64,000 nt of DNA from Tatlockia sp. (GTDB taxonomy: Bacteria; Pseudomonadota; Gammaproteobacteria; Legionellales; Legionellaceae): assembly GCA_013697955.1 (NCBI GenBank), contig JACCVV010000020.1, positions 159,572-223,571 on the forward strand, given 5' to 3'. Of the stretch, positions 17,901 through 27,314 are shown in pieces. Positions within the stretch are counted from its first letter, which is position 1; each line of letters opens with the position of its first letter. The position numbers and the translations under genes are program-made. The notes below the pieces were generated by a model. The model saw only the letters and a list, made by a program, of their open reading frames with translations. It was not told the DNA's origin and did not search any database.

Positions 17901-18183
17901 TTCCGTTATTTGGTTAGTAATTGGCCTGGTTGGTCAGGGTATTTTTTCTGCCCGATTTATTGTGCAGTGGCTTGTGAGTGAAAGGGAAAAAAAATCGATC
18001 ATTCCAGTCGCCTTTTGGTACCTCAGTTTGTTCGGCGGAATCACTTTACTTTTCTATTCGATTTATAAACGTGATCCAGTTTTTATTCTAGGGCAATCAA
18101 CAGGTGTCTTCATTTATGCACGAAATCTTTACCTTATTCATAGAGAGAGAAGCTCTCGTCTAGGGAAATTGAAACGAGTCTAG
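17893..18183 (+). CDS. Small LAB_N-domain membrane protein (lipid-A-disaccharide synthase N-terminal-like)
   Basis: A 96-residue protein with three hydrophobic segments (about 6-24, 37-55 and 66-80) and the LAB_N pattern: VGLVGQGIFSARFIVQWLVS, then SIIPVAFWYLSLFGG, then QSTGVFIYARNLYLI. The domain occurs at the N-terminus of some LpxB proteins and as free-standing proteins next to GT2 and GT39 genes. The biochemical role is not established. Its start overlaps the stop of the GT2 gene by 8 bases, so the two are likely made together, and it could anchor the GT2 enzyme to the membrane. That role is an inference. Confidence 0.85.
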   Translation: MNNSVIWLVIGLVGQGIFSARFIVQWLVSEREKKSIIPVAFWYLSLFGGITLLFYSIYKRDPVFILGQSTGVFIYARNLYLIHRERSSRLGKLKRV

Positions 18184-18222
18184 TTCAATCACTTCTTCAC
18201 TATAATTCTATTTTGAGATCTT

Positions 18223-19563
18223 ATGATTATTGCTGTATATGGCGCAGGTTATGTCGGTTTAGTATCTGCAGCTTGTCTGGCCAAATTGGGTCATTACGTG
18301 ATCTGTGCTGATATTAATGACCAACGCATTGCTTCGCTTTTAGAAGGGGAATGCCCCATTTATGAAAAAGATCTGCCCGAACTTTTGCAAGAACAACTTG
18401 CTAGCGGCAGACTTATTTTTACTACTGATCTAACCTTAGCCATCAAAGAGGCTAATGTTCATATAATTGCAACAGGCACGCCAAGCCTCCCGGACGGTGA
18501 AGCTGATTTATCGCAAGTATTCGCTGTGGCTTCAAAAATAGTTCATGAGGCAGAAGGAGATTGTATTTTAGTAACCAAATCAACTGTCCCTGTGGGTACT
18601 GGTGATGCAATTCAGGCACAGATTAATGCTGAATTGTTAAATAGTGGTAAGACTTTTAGCATTAGTGTTGCTTCAAACCCTGAATTTTTAAGAGAAGGTA
18701 CGGCAGTTGATGATTTTTTAAATTCCGATCGTGTGATTATTGGTGGAGACGAAAAGGGATTAAAAATTCTTGAGTCTGTTTATAAACCAATAAGTGAGCG
18801 AAATATCCCTGTTTTAAAAATGAGTCTTCGCTCGGCTGAACTTACCAAATATTCAGCAAATGCGATGTTAGCTTGTAAGATCAGTTTTATGAATCAAATT
18901 AGTCAGCTTGCAGAGGAGCTTGATGCAAATATTGATGAAATACGTGAAGGCATTGCGTTGGACCATCGTATTGGTCCCCATTTTTTACAAGCAGGGATTG
19001 GCTATGGCGGCTCCTGTTTTCCGAAAGATGTAAGAGCCTTAATTCAGATTGCTAAATCAGTTAAGGTAAATATAGGATTACTTGATGCAATTGAGGAAAT
19101 TAATTCTCTGCAAAAGAATTGGGTAGTCGAACAAATAAGAAAACATTTTTCAAATAAATTAGCAGGATTGACTATCGGAATTTGGGGTTTGGCTTTTAAG
19201 CCAGGTACAGATGATATGCGCGAAGCGAGTAGCCTTGTTGCTATTAAAGATTTATTAAAAGAGGGTGTGATACTGCGTGTTTTTGACCCGGTAGCAATCC
19301 CGGTAACTCAGCAATTGCTGGCGGATAGTTTCGAAGTAACTTACTGTAAGTCCGAAGAAGAGGTCTTTTCTACAAAATTGGATGCTTTGATTATTGCCAC
19401 TGAATGGGCACAATTTAAGAATTTTGAACTATGTCTTTTAAAAAATCTCTTAAAGGGCGCGCCCCTTTTTGATGGTCGAAATTGTTTTGAGTTAAGGGCA
19501 GTAAATGCCGCTCAGCTTCCCTATTATTATTCCGTAGGCCGTCCTGCCATCAAAAGGATATGA
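18223..19563 (+). CDS. ugd: UDP-glucose 6-dehydrogenase
   Basis: This 446-residue enzyme oxidises UDP-glucose to UDP-glucuronate with two NAD+. The N-terminal NAD motif VYGAGYVGLVSAACLAKLGH is at residues 4-23. The catalytic cysteine lies in GYGGSCFPKDVRAL, near residue 264. The UDP-binding C-terminal domain begins with LAFKPGTDDMREA. The length is that of the bacterial Ugd/TuaD subgroup. It lies 39 bp after the LAB_N gene and just before galU, so UDP-glucose synthesis and oxidation are encoded side by side. UDP-glucuronate would feed the sugar-lipid genes upstream or a surface polysaccharide. Confidence 0.95.
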   Translation: MIIAVYGAGYVGLVSAACLAKLGHYVICADINDQRIASLLEGECPIYEKDLPELLQEQLASGRLIFTTDLTLAIKEANVHIIATGTPSLPDGEADLSQVFAVASKIVHEAEGDCILVTKSTVPVGTGDAIQAQINAELLNSGKTFSISVASNPEFLREGTAVDDFLNSDRVIIGGDEKGLKILESVYKPISERNIPVLKMSLRSAELTKYSANAMLACKISFMNQISQLAEELDANIDEIREGIALDHRIGPHFLQAGIGYGGSCFPKDVRALIQIAKSVKVNIGLLDAIEEINSLQKNWVVEQIRKHFSNKLAGLTIGIWGLAFKPGTDDMREASSLVAIKDLLKEGVILRVFDPVAIPVTQQLLADSFEVTYCKSEEEVFSTKLDALIIATEWAQFKNFELCLLKNLLKGAPLFDGRNCFELRAVNAAQLPYYYSVGRPAIKRI

Positions 19564-19591
19564 GCTTATGTGCTTAGGAGTGTGATTGACA

Positions 19592-20503
19592 ATGCCAGTG
19601 AAAAAAGCGGTTTTCCCTGTAGCAGGTTTGGGTTCACGTTTCCTGCCAGCAACGAAGGCAAATCCCAAAGAGATGCTGCCAATAGTCGATAAACCCCTTA
19701 TTCAATATGCGGTTGAAGAAGCTGTCCGCGCCGGCATCACTCATATGATCTTCATCACTAGTTCCAGCAAACGGGCGATAGAAGATCATTTTGATAATCA
19801 TTTTGAGTTGGAAGCCAGGTTGCAAGAACATGGTAAAGAACGTTTGCTCGAAGTTGTAAAATCGGTTTCTCCTCCAGGCATTCAATTTACTTATGTTCGT
19901 CAGAATCAACCCTTAGGTTTAGGACATGCGGTTCTTTGTGCCGAGCACGTAGTAGGTGAAGAGCCTTTCGCGGTTTTGCTGGCAGATGATTTAATTGACG
20001 ATACAAAAATTCCCTGCCTCTCGGCAATGACTAATCAATTTGGAAAAGACGGCAACTCTCTTTTGGCAGTCCAGCCTGTTCCCTGGGAAGAGGTTAATCA
20101 ATATGGCATAGTGCGAGTGCTGGATTCTTTAAAAAATTATTCAGCTATTCAGGACATTATTGAAAAACCAAAACGCGATTTGGCCCCTTCTAATCTTGCA
20201 GCTGTGGGCCGCTATGTGTTCACACCAGCCATTTTTAACTGTTTAAAAAGAACAATTCCCGATCAACGTGGCGAAATTCAGTTAACTGATGCGATTCAAC
20301 ATTTATTAAAGGAGCAAAATGTTCAAGCTTATCAATTCCATGGCAAACGCTACGATTGCGGATCAAAATTAGGTTATTTGGAAGCAACAGTAGAATTCGG
20401 AATGTGTCACGCTGAAATTGGTTTAGCTTTTAGGAAATACTTGCAGGATCTAACGGCAAAAGGCTTTAAGGGAAAATCGATGGAGCCAACAAGGCTTACT
20501 TGA
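19592..20503 (+). CDS. galU: UTP-glucose-1-phosphate uridylyltransferase GalU
   Basis: A 303-residue nucleotidyltransferase making UDP-glucose. The N-terminal signature FPVAGLGSRFLPATKANPKE and VDKPLIQYAVEEA are typical. Further motifs are FAVLLADDLID near residue 130, the IIEKP motif near 190, and YDCGSKLGYLEA. The ATG at 19592 follows an in-frame TTG at 19586. The ATG gives a start MPVKKAVFPVAGLG close to E. coli GalU. It follows ugd by 28 bp and probably shares its transcript. Its product is the Ugd substrate. Confidence 0.95.
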   Translation: MPVKKAVFPVAGLGSRFLPATKANPKEMLPIVDKPLIQYAVEEAVRAGITHMIFITSSSKRAIEDHFDNHFELEARLQEHGKERLLEVVKSVSPPGIQFTYVRQNQPLGLGHAVLCAEHVVGEEPFAVLLADDLIDDTKIPCLSAMTNQFGKDGNSLLAVQPVPWEEVNQYGIVRVLDSLKNYSAIQDIIEKPKRDLAPSNLAAVGRYVFTPAIFNCLKRTIPDQRGEIQLTDAIQHLLKEQNVQAYQFHGKRYDCGSKLGYLEATVEFGMCHAEIGLAFRKYLQDLTAKGFKGKSMEPTRLT

Positions 20504-20558
20504 ATTAATACCACTATCTCTGGCAATATGCTGGCATACTCAAATTTTGTGAGGGACT

Positions 20559-21308
20559 ATGAAAATTCTGGTTGCAGTGAAGCGCGTGATTGATCCTTAT
20601 GTCAAAATTCGTATAAGAGCTGATGAAAAGGGCGTAGAAAAACAAAATATTAAAATGTCGATGAATCCTTTCGATGAGATTGCGATGGAACAAGCAATCC
20701 GCTTGCTTGAATCAAAGGTTGCAACAGAAATCATAGCAGTAACTATCGGCTCAGAAGCAAGTCAGGAAACCTTAAGATCAGCGCTTGCTTTAGGTGCTAA
20801 TCGAGCCATTCTGGTACGTACGGATAAAGAACTTTGTAGTCTGAATATCGCAAAAATTTTGCATAAAATTGTTGAAGAAGAAAAACCGGATATAGTATTG
20901 ATGGGTAAGCAGGCTATTGATGGCGATAATAATCAAACCCCCCAGATGCTGGCAGCCTTACTAAATTGGCCGCAAGCAACCTTTGTATCAGGCCTTATAA
21001 TCAATAACAATACACTTGATGCCGTGCGTGAAATTGATGGCGGTCTTGAAACCTTAGGCTTAAATTTACCCGCGGTAATCTCAGTTGATTTGCGTTTAAA
21101 TGAACCCCGTTATGCCAGTCTACCTAATATCATGAAAGCAAAGTCCAAACCCCTGAACGTGATTCCTCTTGAAACGCTTCACCTCGATCTTAAAGATCAC
21201 ATTGAATCCTTAAGTGTCAAGGCACCAACTAGCAGAAGCGGTGGTGTAAAATTAGATTCAGTTGAAGAACTAATTAATAAACTTAAAAATGAAGCCAAAG
21301 TGCTTTAA
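20559..21308 (+). CDS. etfB: Electron transfer flavoprotein beta subunit
   Basis: The 249-residue small ETF subunit that binds AMP and docks acyl-CoA dehydrogenases. The start MKILVAVKRVIDPYVKI and the conserved MNPFDEIAMEQAIRL are diagnostic. GKQAIDGDNNQTPQMLAALL, around residue 120, is the ETF-beta signature. A good GAGGG ribosome-binding site precedes the ATG. It forms an operon with etfA (14-bp gap). ETF passes electrons from fatty-acid and amino-acid dehydrogenases to ETF:quinone oxidoreductase, which is not in this window. Confidence 0.95.
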   Translation: MKILVAVKRVIDPYVKIRIRADEKGVEKQNIKMSMNPFDEIAMEQAIRLLESKVATEIIAVTIGSEASQETLRSALALGANRAILVRTDKELCSLNIAKILHKIVEEEKPDIVLMGKQAIDGDNNQTPQMLAALLNWPQATFVSGLIINNNTLDAVREIDGGLETLGLNLPAVISVDLRLNEPRYASLPNIMKAKSKPLNVIPLETLHLDLKDHIESLSVKAPTSRSGGVKLDSVEELINKLKNEAKVL

Positions 21309-21322
21309 CAGGGAGAAAAGTT

Positions 21323-22258
21323 ATGAGCACTTTAGTAATCGTTGAACATAATAATAAAATAATGAACCCTTCAACCCGTAATATTTTGACAGCCGCTTTA
21401 CAATTGGATGAAAAACCGATTTTATTGGTCGTCGGACATGAATGCGCAAGCGTTGCAGAAGAAGCTGCCGCCCTCGCTGGGGTACATGCAGTCTGGTTAG
21501 TCGATGATAGCTGCTATTCCCATCAGTTAGCAGAAAATCTGAGTCAATTAATAGTAGCAATGGTCTCCTCATTCTCAGCAATATTGGCACCCGCTTCTAC
21601 TTTCGGTAAAAATTTATTACCACGAGTTGCTGCTTTATTAGATGTTGCCCAGATTTCTGATGTAAGTCGAATTATTAATTCAAATACCTTTGAGCATCCT
21701 ATTTATGCCGGTAATGCGATAGAGACACTGCGTTCGCTTGATAATATTAAGGTGTTAACGATTCGCTCCACTGCTTTTGAAGCTATTCAAGCTGAGCAGA
21801 TTCCTTGTTCGATTGATCAAATTGACAAAGTTTTCGAAGAAGCTAATACCCGTTTTATCAAGCAGGAATTGAATCCTTCTGAACGCCCGGAATTAGGGGG
21901 CGCAAAAATTATAGTTTCCGGCGGTCGAGGCTTGCAGAATGCAGAAAAATTTAAATTAATCGAAGAACTTGCAGATGTGCTTGGCGCAGCGGTTGGCGCA
22001 TCGAGAGCCGCTGTTGATGCAGGCTTTGTGCCTAATGATTATCAAGTCGGACAAACTGGAAAAATAGTGGCACCGACTCTGTATATCGCCGTGGGTATTT
22101 CAGGAGCCATTCAACATCTTGCAGGTATGAAAGATTCCAAAATTATTGTGGCCATAAACAAAGATGCTGATGCTCCCATTTTTCAAATTGCTGATTATGG
22201 TTTGGTTGGCGATCTGTTTGAAATAGTTCCAAAGTTAATTGAGCAACTGAAACATTAA
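21323..22258 (+). CDS. etfA: Electron transfer flavoprotein alpha subunit
   Basis: The 311-residue FAD-binding ETF subunit. The C-terminal FAD domain is well conserved: [48 protein letters not shown], and [19 protein letters not shown]. The N-terminal domain is a divergent ETF fold like that of the beta subunit. It follows etfB directly and precedes alanine dehydrogenase by 32 bp, which may be cotranscribed. Nothing unusual is seen in the motifs. Confidence 0.95.
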   Translation: MSTLVIVEHNNKIMNPSTRNILTAALQLDEKPILLVVGHECASVAEEAAALAGVHAVWLVDDSCYSHQLAENLSQLIVAMVSSFSAILAPASTFGKNLLPRVAALLDVAQISDVSRIINSNTFEHPIYAGNAIETLRSLDNIKVLTIRSTAFEAIQAEQIPCSIDQIDKVFEEANTRFIKQELNPSERPELGGAKIIVSGGRGLQNAEKFKLIEELADVLGAAVGASRAAVDAGFVPNDYQVGQTGKIVAPTLYIAVGISGAIQHLAGMKDSKIIVAINKDADAPIFQIADYGLVGDLFEIVPKLIEQLKH

Positions 22259-22290
22259 ACCTATCAATATTGATAATAAGGAAACAATTT

Positions 22291-23409
22291 ATGTTAGTTG
22301 GAGTCCCAAAAGAAATTAAATCCCAGGAAAATCGGGTTGGTCTGGTACCTGGAAGCGTTAAGGAAATCATCCGTGCCGGTTCTACTGTTTTAGTTGAAAA
22401 GGGCGCAGGGCTAGGGATTGGGATTTGTGACGACCATTATCGAGTGGCTGGGGCTGAAATTGTTAATACCGCCGATGAAATCTTTGAGCGTTCTGAGTTA
22501 ATTGTTAAAGTTAAAGAACCACAGCCAATCGAATGCCGTCGTTTGCATGAAGGACAAACATTGTTTACCTATCTGCATTTGGCCCCAGATCCACAACAAA
22601 CACGCTTGCTGAAAGAATCAGGTGTAACAGCGATTGCATACGAAACCGTAACCCAAAATGATGGAGGTTTACCGCTGTTAACACCGATGTCACAAGTCGC
22701 TGGACGAATGTCTATTCAGGCTGGAGCACACTGTCTGGAAATGGCTCAGGGAGGTTCCGGCGTTTTATTAGGCGGCGTTCCCGGAGTTGCTCCTGCAAAT
22801 GTTGTTGTCATTGGCGGGGGAGTTGTGGGTACCAATGCGGTGCGCATGGCGATGGGAATGGAAGCGCGTGTGATTGTTCTAGATAAATCCCTATCTCGAC
22901 TTCGCGAACTTGATTTTCAATTTGGTTCAAAATTAAATACCATCTATGCCACAGAAGAAGCATTGGAACAATATATCGCTAGTGCTGATTTAGTGATTGG
23001 CGCTGTTCTAGTTCCTGGTGCAGCCGCACCTAAACTGGTAACAAGAGCAATGTTAAAAACTATGCGACCTGGATCAGTTCTTGTTGATGTTGCAATTGAT
23101 CAGGGCGGCTGTTTTGAAACAAGTCGTGCTACTACCCACCAGGAACCAACCTATGTTGTCGATAATGTGGTTCATTATTGTGTAGCCAATATGCCAGGAG
23201 CTGTGCCCAGGACGTCAACTTTTGCTTTAAATAATGCGACTTTGCCTTTTGTAATGAGCTTGGTAACGAAAGGAGTAAAATTAGCTTTATTGAGTGATGG
23301 TCATTTGCTAAACGGTTTGAATGTTCATAAAGGGATGATCACCTATGAAGCAGTAGCCCGCGATTTAGGCTATGAATACATTGCGGCAACTGATGCTCTA
23401 GCGAATTAA
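22291..23409 (+). CDS. ald: Alanine dehydrogenase
   Basis: A 372-residue NAD-dependent L-alanine dehydrogenase that interconverts alanine with pyruvate and ammonia. The N-terminal substrate motif [20 protein letters not shown] is clear. KVKEPQPIE and [11 protein letters not shown] follow. The Rossmann motif [20 protein letters not shown] is near residue 170. I chose the ATG at 22291, with AAGGAAA upstream, rather than an earlier in-frame start at 22270. For an organism living on amino acids, alanine entry into pyruvate is a plausible role, with ETF handling other dehydrogenases. A hairpin follows 20 bp after the stop. Confidence 0.93.
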   Translation: MLVGVPKEIKSQENRVGLVPGSVKEIIRAGSTVLVEKGAGLGIGICDDHYRVAGAEIVNTADEIFERSELIVKVKEPQPIECRRLHEGQTLFTYLHLAPDPQQTRLLKESGVTAIAYETVTQNDGGLPLLTPMSQVAGRMSIQAGAHCLEMAQGGSGVLLGGVPGVAPANVVVIGGGVVGTNAVRMAMGMEARVIVLDKSLSRLRELDFQFGSKLNTIYATEEALEQYIASADLVIGAVLVPGAAAPKLVTRAMLKTMRPGSVLVDVAIDQGGCFETSRATTHQEPTYVVDNVVHYCVANMPGAVPRTSTFALNNATLPFVMSLVTKGVKLALLSDGHLLNGLNVHKGMITYEAVARDLGYEYIAATDALAN

Positions 23410-23428
23410 CCTGTGAATGTCCCATTTT

Positions 23429-23452
23429 CCAGCTTTTTTCAATAAAAGCTGG
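23429..23452. terminator. Probable bidirectional terminator between ald and mrcA
   Basis: CCAGCTTTT (23429-23437) and AAAAGCTGG (23444-23452) form a perfect 9-bp stem with a 6-nt loop, between convergent genes. A wider 8-bp inverted pair (CCTGTGAA at 23410, TTCACAGG near 23493) surrounds it. T-runs are short, so its strength is uncertain. Confidence 0.5.
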
Positions 23453-23544
23453 GAATATTGTCAAATAAATAAATTGAATTAAATCTTAAATCTTCACAGG
23501 GTATTTTCGTCCTGAATTTCACTCAAATACAAATCCCTAACACC

Positions 23545-25965
23545 CTAAAACAAATTGTCCTGCTCTTGAGGAGTTGCCGATGCTACAGCTTGAGATTCTA
23601 CAATTTCAACGCCCTGGTTTTCATTAGTGCTATTTGTATTTGATCTGGAAACAGAAGCTATAGTCTCGCCTGCTGGTAAATCTTGTTCGCGGAAGTATTC
23701 GATGATGGCATTCTGATTATTTGCAGCAAATTGGCCACTAGCGGGATCGATGCGGACAGCTACTATATTAGCAGGCTGAGGAAGTTCTTGTTCAGAAGTG
23801 TTTGCCAGGGCTATTTTCATAAAATCAATCCATAAAGGTAGAGCTAGATTCGCTGCAAATTCATGTAAAGATTGCGGGTTGTCAAAGCCCATCCAGGTGG
23901 TAACGACCAATTCTGAATTAAAGCCTGAAAACCATGCGTCAAACTGATCATTCGTAGTTCCAGTCTTACCCGCAATATCCTGGCGATTTAAAACTCTGGC
24001 TGCATGGGCTGTGCCATGCTGAATAACATCTTTTAAAGCAGAATTCATAAGAAAAGCGACATCCTCAGGAATTACACGCGGTGCCTGGGTTGCCGGATCA
24101 ACTTTAGCGGGATCACAATTTTTACAAACTACAACAGGTTTTGCTTGAAGGAGAATCTTGCCATCGTTGTCAGTAATATGATCAATAAAGAAAGGTTCAA
24201 CCTTAAATCCGCCATTTGCAAATACCGCATAGGCCGTAGTTAATTCCAGAGGACTGACTGATAAACTACCCAAAGCAAGTGATAGTGCCTTTGGTAAGCT
24301 TGCTTTTCTGAAACCAAATCGACTTATAAAATCGATTGCATAATCAAATCCGATATCATCTAAAACACGAATGGAAACTAAATTTCGTGAATGTACTAGT
24401 GCATCTTTTAGCCGAGTAGGACCATTAAAAGTAAGGTTAACATTGTGAGGACGCCATAAACCAGCCTGACTGGGATCATCTACAACTATCGGGGCATCAT
24501 TGACCAAAGTGGCTAGCGTGTAACCTTTGTTCAAAGCTGCAGCATAAATAAAAGGTTTAAAACTCGAACCAGGTTGTCTTTCAGATTGAATCGCACGGTT
24601 AAACTTGCTTTTTTGGAAATTAAATCCACCCACTAAAGCTTCCAGAGCGCCATTATTTGGATTTAAGGCCACAAGGGCTGCCTCAACCAGAGGGATCTGG
24701 GTTAGTAGCCATAAATCTTTCTGCGACCGAAGATAAACAATATCCCCAACAGCAACAACCTGTTTTGCCTTGGATGGTGCTTTACCCATCCAGCCATTTT
24801 TTAAGGCAGGTCTAGCCCAGGACAAACCTTCCCAGGGAATGCTTACTTTTTGATTTTCATTGGTAACTGCAGTGGCTTCCTTTTCGCCAACAGTCAAAAT
24901 AACTGCGGGTACAAGATCATTTACAAGAGGATAAGTAGCCAGAATTTTTTTAAAAGAAGCGGGTGGATTAGCAACTACAGCACTAATATTTGCTACTGGA
25001 CCTCGGTAGCCATGACGTCGATCATAGGCAAGCAGATTGGCGGTGACAACCTGGTTTGCGGCAAGTTGCAGTGGGCCTTTTACAGTTGTATAGACCTTAT
25101 ACCCTTTAGTGTATGCCTTCGAGCCAAAATGCTCGTAGAGTGATTGACGAATCATTTCCGCAACATAAGGTGCTTCAACCTGAATATTTGTACCATGGTA
25201 TTTCGCTGTAATGGGCTCAGCGATAGCCTCTTTAAATTGCTCTTCGGTAATGAATTTTTCTTCCAAAAGACGCTCAAGAACATGGTCACGCCGTTTTTTC
25301 GCGGCTGCCGGGTTTGCTATAGGATTTTGTGTTGATGGAGCTTGTGGTAAGCCGGCAATCATGGCTAATTCAGCAAGGGTTAAATCTTTTATAGGCTTGC
25401 CATAATAGACCATTGCAGCAGCACCAACCCCGTAGGCGCGATTACCCAGATAAATTTTATTCAGATAAAGTTCGAGAATTTTTTCTTTACTTAATTCACG
25501 ATCAATTTTAATAGCTAATAAGATTTCATTAAATTTACGTAAAAAAGTTTTTTTGCTGCTTAAGAAAAAATTACGTGCAACCTGCATGGTGATGGTACTA
25601 CCACCTTGCGACTTTGTTCTGGTTTGAATCATACGAACAGTAGCCCGTCCTAAACCAAATATATCTACACCGGGATGCTCAAAAAATCGTTGATCCTCAG
25701 TAGCTAGAAGAGCATGCACCAACATGGGTGGAATTTGCTCATAAGTTAGGGGGATGCGTCGCTTTTCTCCATACTCCTGAATAAGTAGGCCGTCTTGAGT
25801 ATAAATACGCAAGGGTACTTGCAAATGAACTGTTTTAAGCGATTCCACACTAGGAAGCTGGCTTTCAAGATAGAGATAAAGAAGACTGGCACCAACGAAT
25901 AAGAGAAAAAAAAGACTTATTAACGCCCAAAAGCCTTTGCGCCAGAAATATGCTGGTTTTTTCAT
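23545..25965 (-). CDS. mrcA: Penicillin-binding protein 1A (bifunctional class A PBP)
   Basis: An 806-residue peptidoglycan glycosyltransferase/transpeptidase. One N-terminal membrane anchor (about residues 12-32) is followed by the GT51 domain, with catalytic E90 in LLATEDQRFFEHPGVD and GGSTITMQVARN. An OB-like insert domain follows. The transpeptidase motifs are GSSFKPF (Ser-x-x-Lys), SRN within VHSRNLVSIRV, and KTGTTN. The C-terminus ends in a Ser/Asn/Gln-rich tail of about 60 residues that looks disordered. It is divergent from pilM, the standard gammaproteobacterial mrcA/pilM arrangement. Confidence 0.95.
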   Translation of the reverse strand: MKKPAYFWRKGFWALISLFFLLFVGASLLYLYLESQLPSVESLKTVHLQVPLRIYTQDGLLIQEYGEKRRIPLTYEQIPPMLVHALLATEDQRFFEHPGVDIFGLGRATVRMIQTRTKSQGGSTITMQVARNFFLSSKKTFLRKFNEILLAIKIDRELSKEKILELYLNKIYLGNRAYGVGAAAMVYYGKPIKDLTLAELAMIAGLPQAPSTQNPIANPAAAKKRRDHVLERLLEEKFITEEQFKEAIAEPITAKYHGTNIQVEAPYVAEMIRQSLYEHFGSKAYTKGYKVYTTVKGPLQLAANQVVTANLLAYDRRHGYRGPVANISAVVANPPASFKKILATYPLVNDLVPAVILTVGEKEATAVTNENQKVSIPWEGLSWARPALKNGWMGKAPSKAKQVVAVGDIVYLRSQKDLWLLTQIPLVEAALVALNPNNGALEALVGGFNFQKSKFNRAIQSERQPGSSFKPFIYAAALNKGYTLATLVNDAPIVVDDPSQAGLWRPHNVNLTFNGPTRLKDALVHSRNLVSIRVLDDIGFDYAIDFISRFGFRKASLPKALSLALGSLSVSPLELTTAYAVFANGGFKVEPFFIDHITDNDGKILLQAKPVVVCKNCDPAKVDPATQAPRVIPEDVAFLMNSALKDVIQHGTAHAARVLNRQDIAGKTGTTNDQFDAWFSGFNSELVVTTWMGFDNPQSLHEFAANLALPLWIDFMKIALANTSEQELPQPANIVAVRIDPASGQFAANNQNAIIEYFREQDLPAGETIASVSRSNTNSTNENQGVEIVESQAVASATPQEQDNLF

Positions 25966-26270
25966 AGAAGGGGAATTTTACAATTTAAAGACGAATAGCC
26001 GATTATAGCCTGATTTAATCGCATTTTGCGAACTATTAAACGCTAATTAGCAGCCATTGAAAGATATTCACGCCCTTTATTTCCTAGATTTTTTAAAATA
26101 TTTGATTTTATTTTCCACCAAATGATATTTTTGTGAACACTTAACTTATTAAAAATAAAGAGCTTTCTTTTCTGCAAAGCTTCAGTTAAGATGTCGCCCG
26201 TTGAAAATCTTAAAACATGGAATCAAGATTTTTAACAAAATAAGTCCAACAAATTAATGGAGAAAATAGA
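25966..26270. other. Divergent mrcA/pilM intergenic region (305 bp)
   Basis: This AT-rich interval must hold promoters for mrcA (minus) and pilM (plus). No ORF is seen. An imperfect inverted repeat with arms AAAATCTT (26204-26211) and AAGATTTT (26225-26232), extendable by a few bases, lies about 40 bp before pilM and could be a leader hairpin or operator. A GGAG ribosome-binding site precedes the pilM ATG. I could not identify confident -35/-10 pairs. Confidence 0.5.
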
Positions 26271-27314
26271 ATGCTTAGGCAATTTAAGCCCAGGTATCGC
26301 TCATTTCTGGGCGTCGACCTTGGTTCAACTTCTATAAAGATAGTTGAAATCTCAGGACCTAGTTCAAATTATTGTATTGAGGGATATGGTTATGACCAAT
26401 TGCCTTTTAATGCTTTAGAAACTTCAAGAGAAATAGTTGTTTCCTCTATTAAAAAAATTCTTGTTAGGATCAAGGCTTCAACAAAAATTGCAGCAATCGC
26501 TGTCCCAGACTCGATTGTAATAACAAAAGCCATACAATTAGCTGACAGCTTAACTGACTTGGAAATAGAAGAGCTGATTTTTCTTGAAGCTGATAAACTC
26601 CTTGCCTATCCTCCCAATAAAATCAATGTTGATTATGTAGTCCTCGGACCTAGTAAAATATCATTCGGAATGATTGATGTATTAATTCTTGCATCGCGGG
26701 AAGATAATATTCATGCAAGGGTGGAGCTTCTTAAAGACGCTGGCCTCGACACAAGAGTTGTCGATATGGAATCCTATGCAATCGCTTCTTTCTATGAATA
26801 TTCAGAAAAAGATTCATCCAAACTTTTAGCTGTTTTTGACATTGCCTATGATTCGCTTCGTTTGTTTATTCTCGAAAATAAAAAAATAATTTACACAAGA
26901 GAAGATACTTTCGACTGCCAGAAGTTGTTCATATCCATTGCCAAGCATTATAAAGTAACGATTGAGGAAGCCAGATTTCTTTTTAATCAAAAGTTGAAAC
27001 CTCTTGACTACGGTTCCGAATTTTTAAACCCGTTTTTAAAATTAACCGCAGTAGAAATTACAAGAAGCTTAAATTATTTTTTTTCAATGGCTGATAACAA
27101 TTTTATTGACCGAATTATTTTATCAGGTGAGATTGTAGGGCTTTGGAATTTGCCAACATTTGTTCGGCAAGAAACTGGAGTTCAAACCTATTTTGCCAAT
27201 CCTTTCAGTCGGTTACCGCTCTCAAAATCACTAGATAGCTCTAAGGCTAAAAATTATTCATCAATATATCTACTAGCTTTGGGTCTGGCTCTAAGGTTAG
27301 CCAATGACCACTAA
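26271..27314 (+). CDS. pilM: Type IV pilus assembly protein PilM
   Basis: A 347-residue actin-like cytoplasmic ATPase of the pilus alignment complex. The N-terminal phosphate motif GVDLGSTSIKIVEIS and the FDIAYDSLRLFI segment near residue 190 match FtsA/PilM. PilM binds the N-terminus of PilN and links the PilNOP ring to the cytoplasmic motors. Its end overlaps pilN by 11 bases. It is the first gene of a compact pilMNOPQ operon that continues into aroK-aroB. Confidence 0.92.
   Translation: MLRQFKPRYRSFLGVDLGSTSIKIVEISGPSSNYCIEGYGYDQLPFNALETSREIVVSSIKKILVRIKASTKIAAIAVPDSIVITKAIQLADSLTDLEIEELIFLEADKLLAYPPNKINVDYVVLGPSKISFGMIDVLILASREDNIHARVELLKDAGLDTRVVDMESYAIASFYEYSEKDSSKLLAVFDIAYDSLRLFILENKKIIYTREDTFDCQKLFISIAKHYKVTIEEARFLFNQKLKPLDYGSEFLNPFLKLTAVEITRSLNYFFSMADNNFIDRIILSGEIVGLWNLPTFVRQETGVQTYFANPFSRLPLSKSLDSSKAKNYSSIYLLALGLALRLANDH

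Noticed and set aside
24850..25405. Several 60-97 codon plus-strand ORFs within mrcA
   Set aside because: They are antisense to conserved PBP1A sequence, with no promoter or family match.
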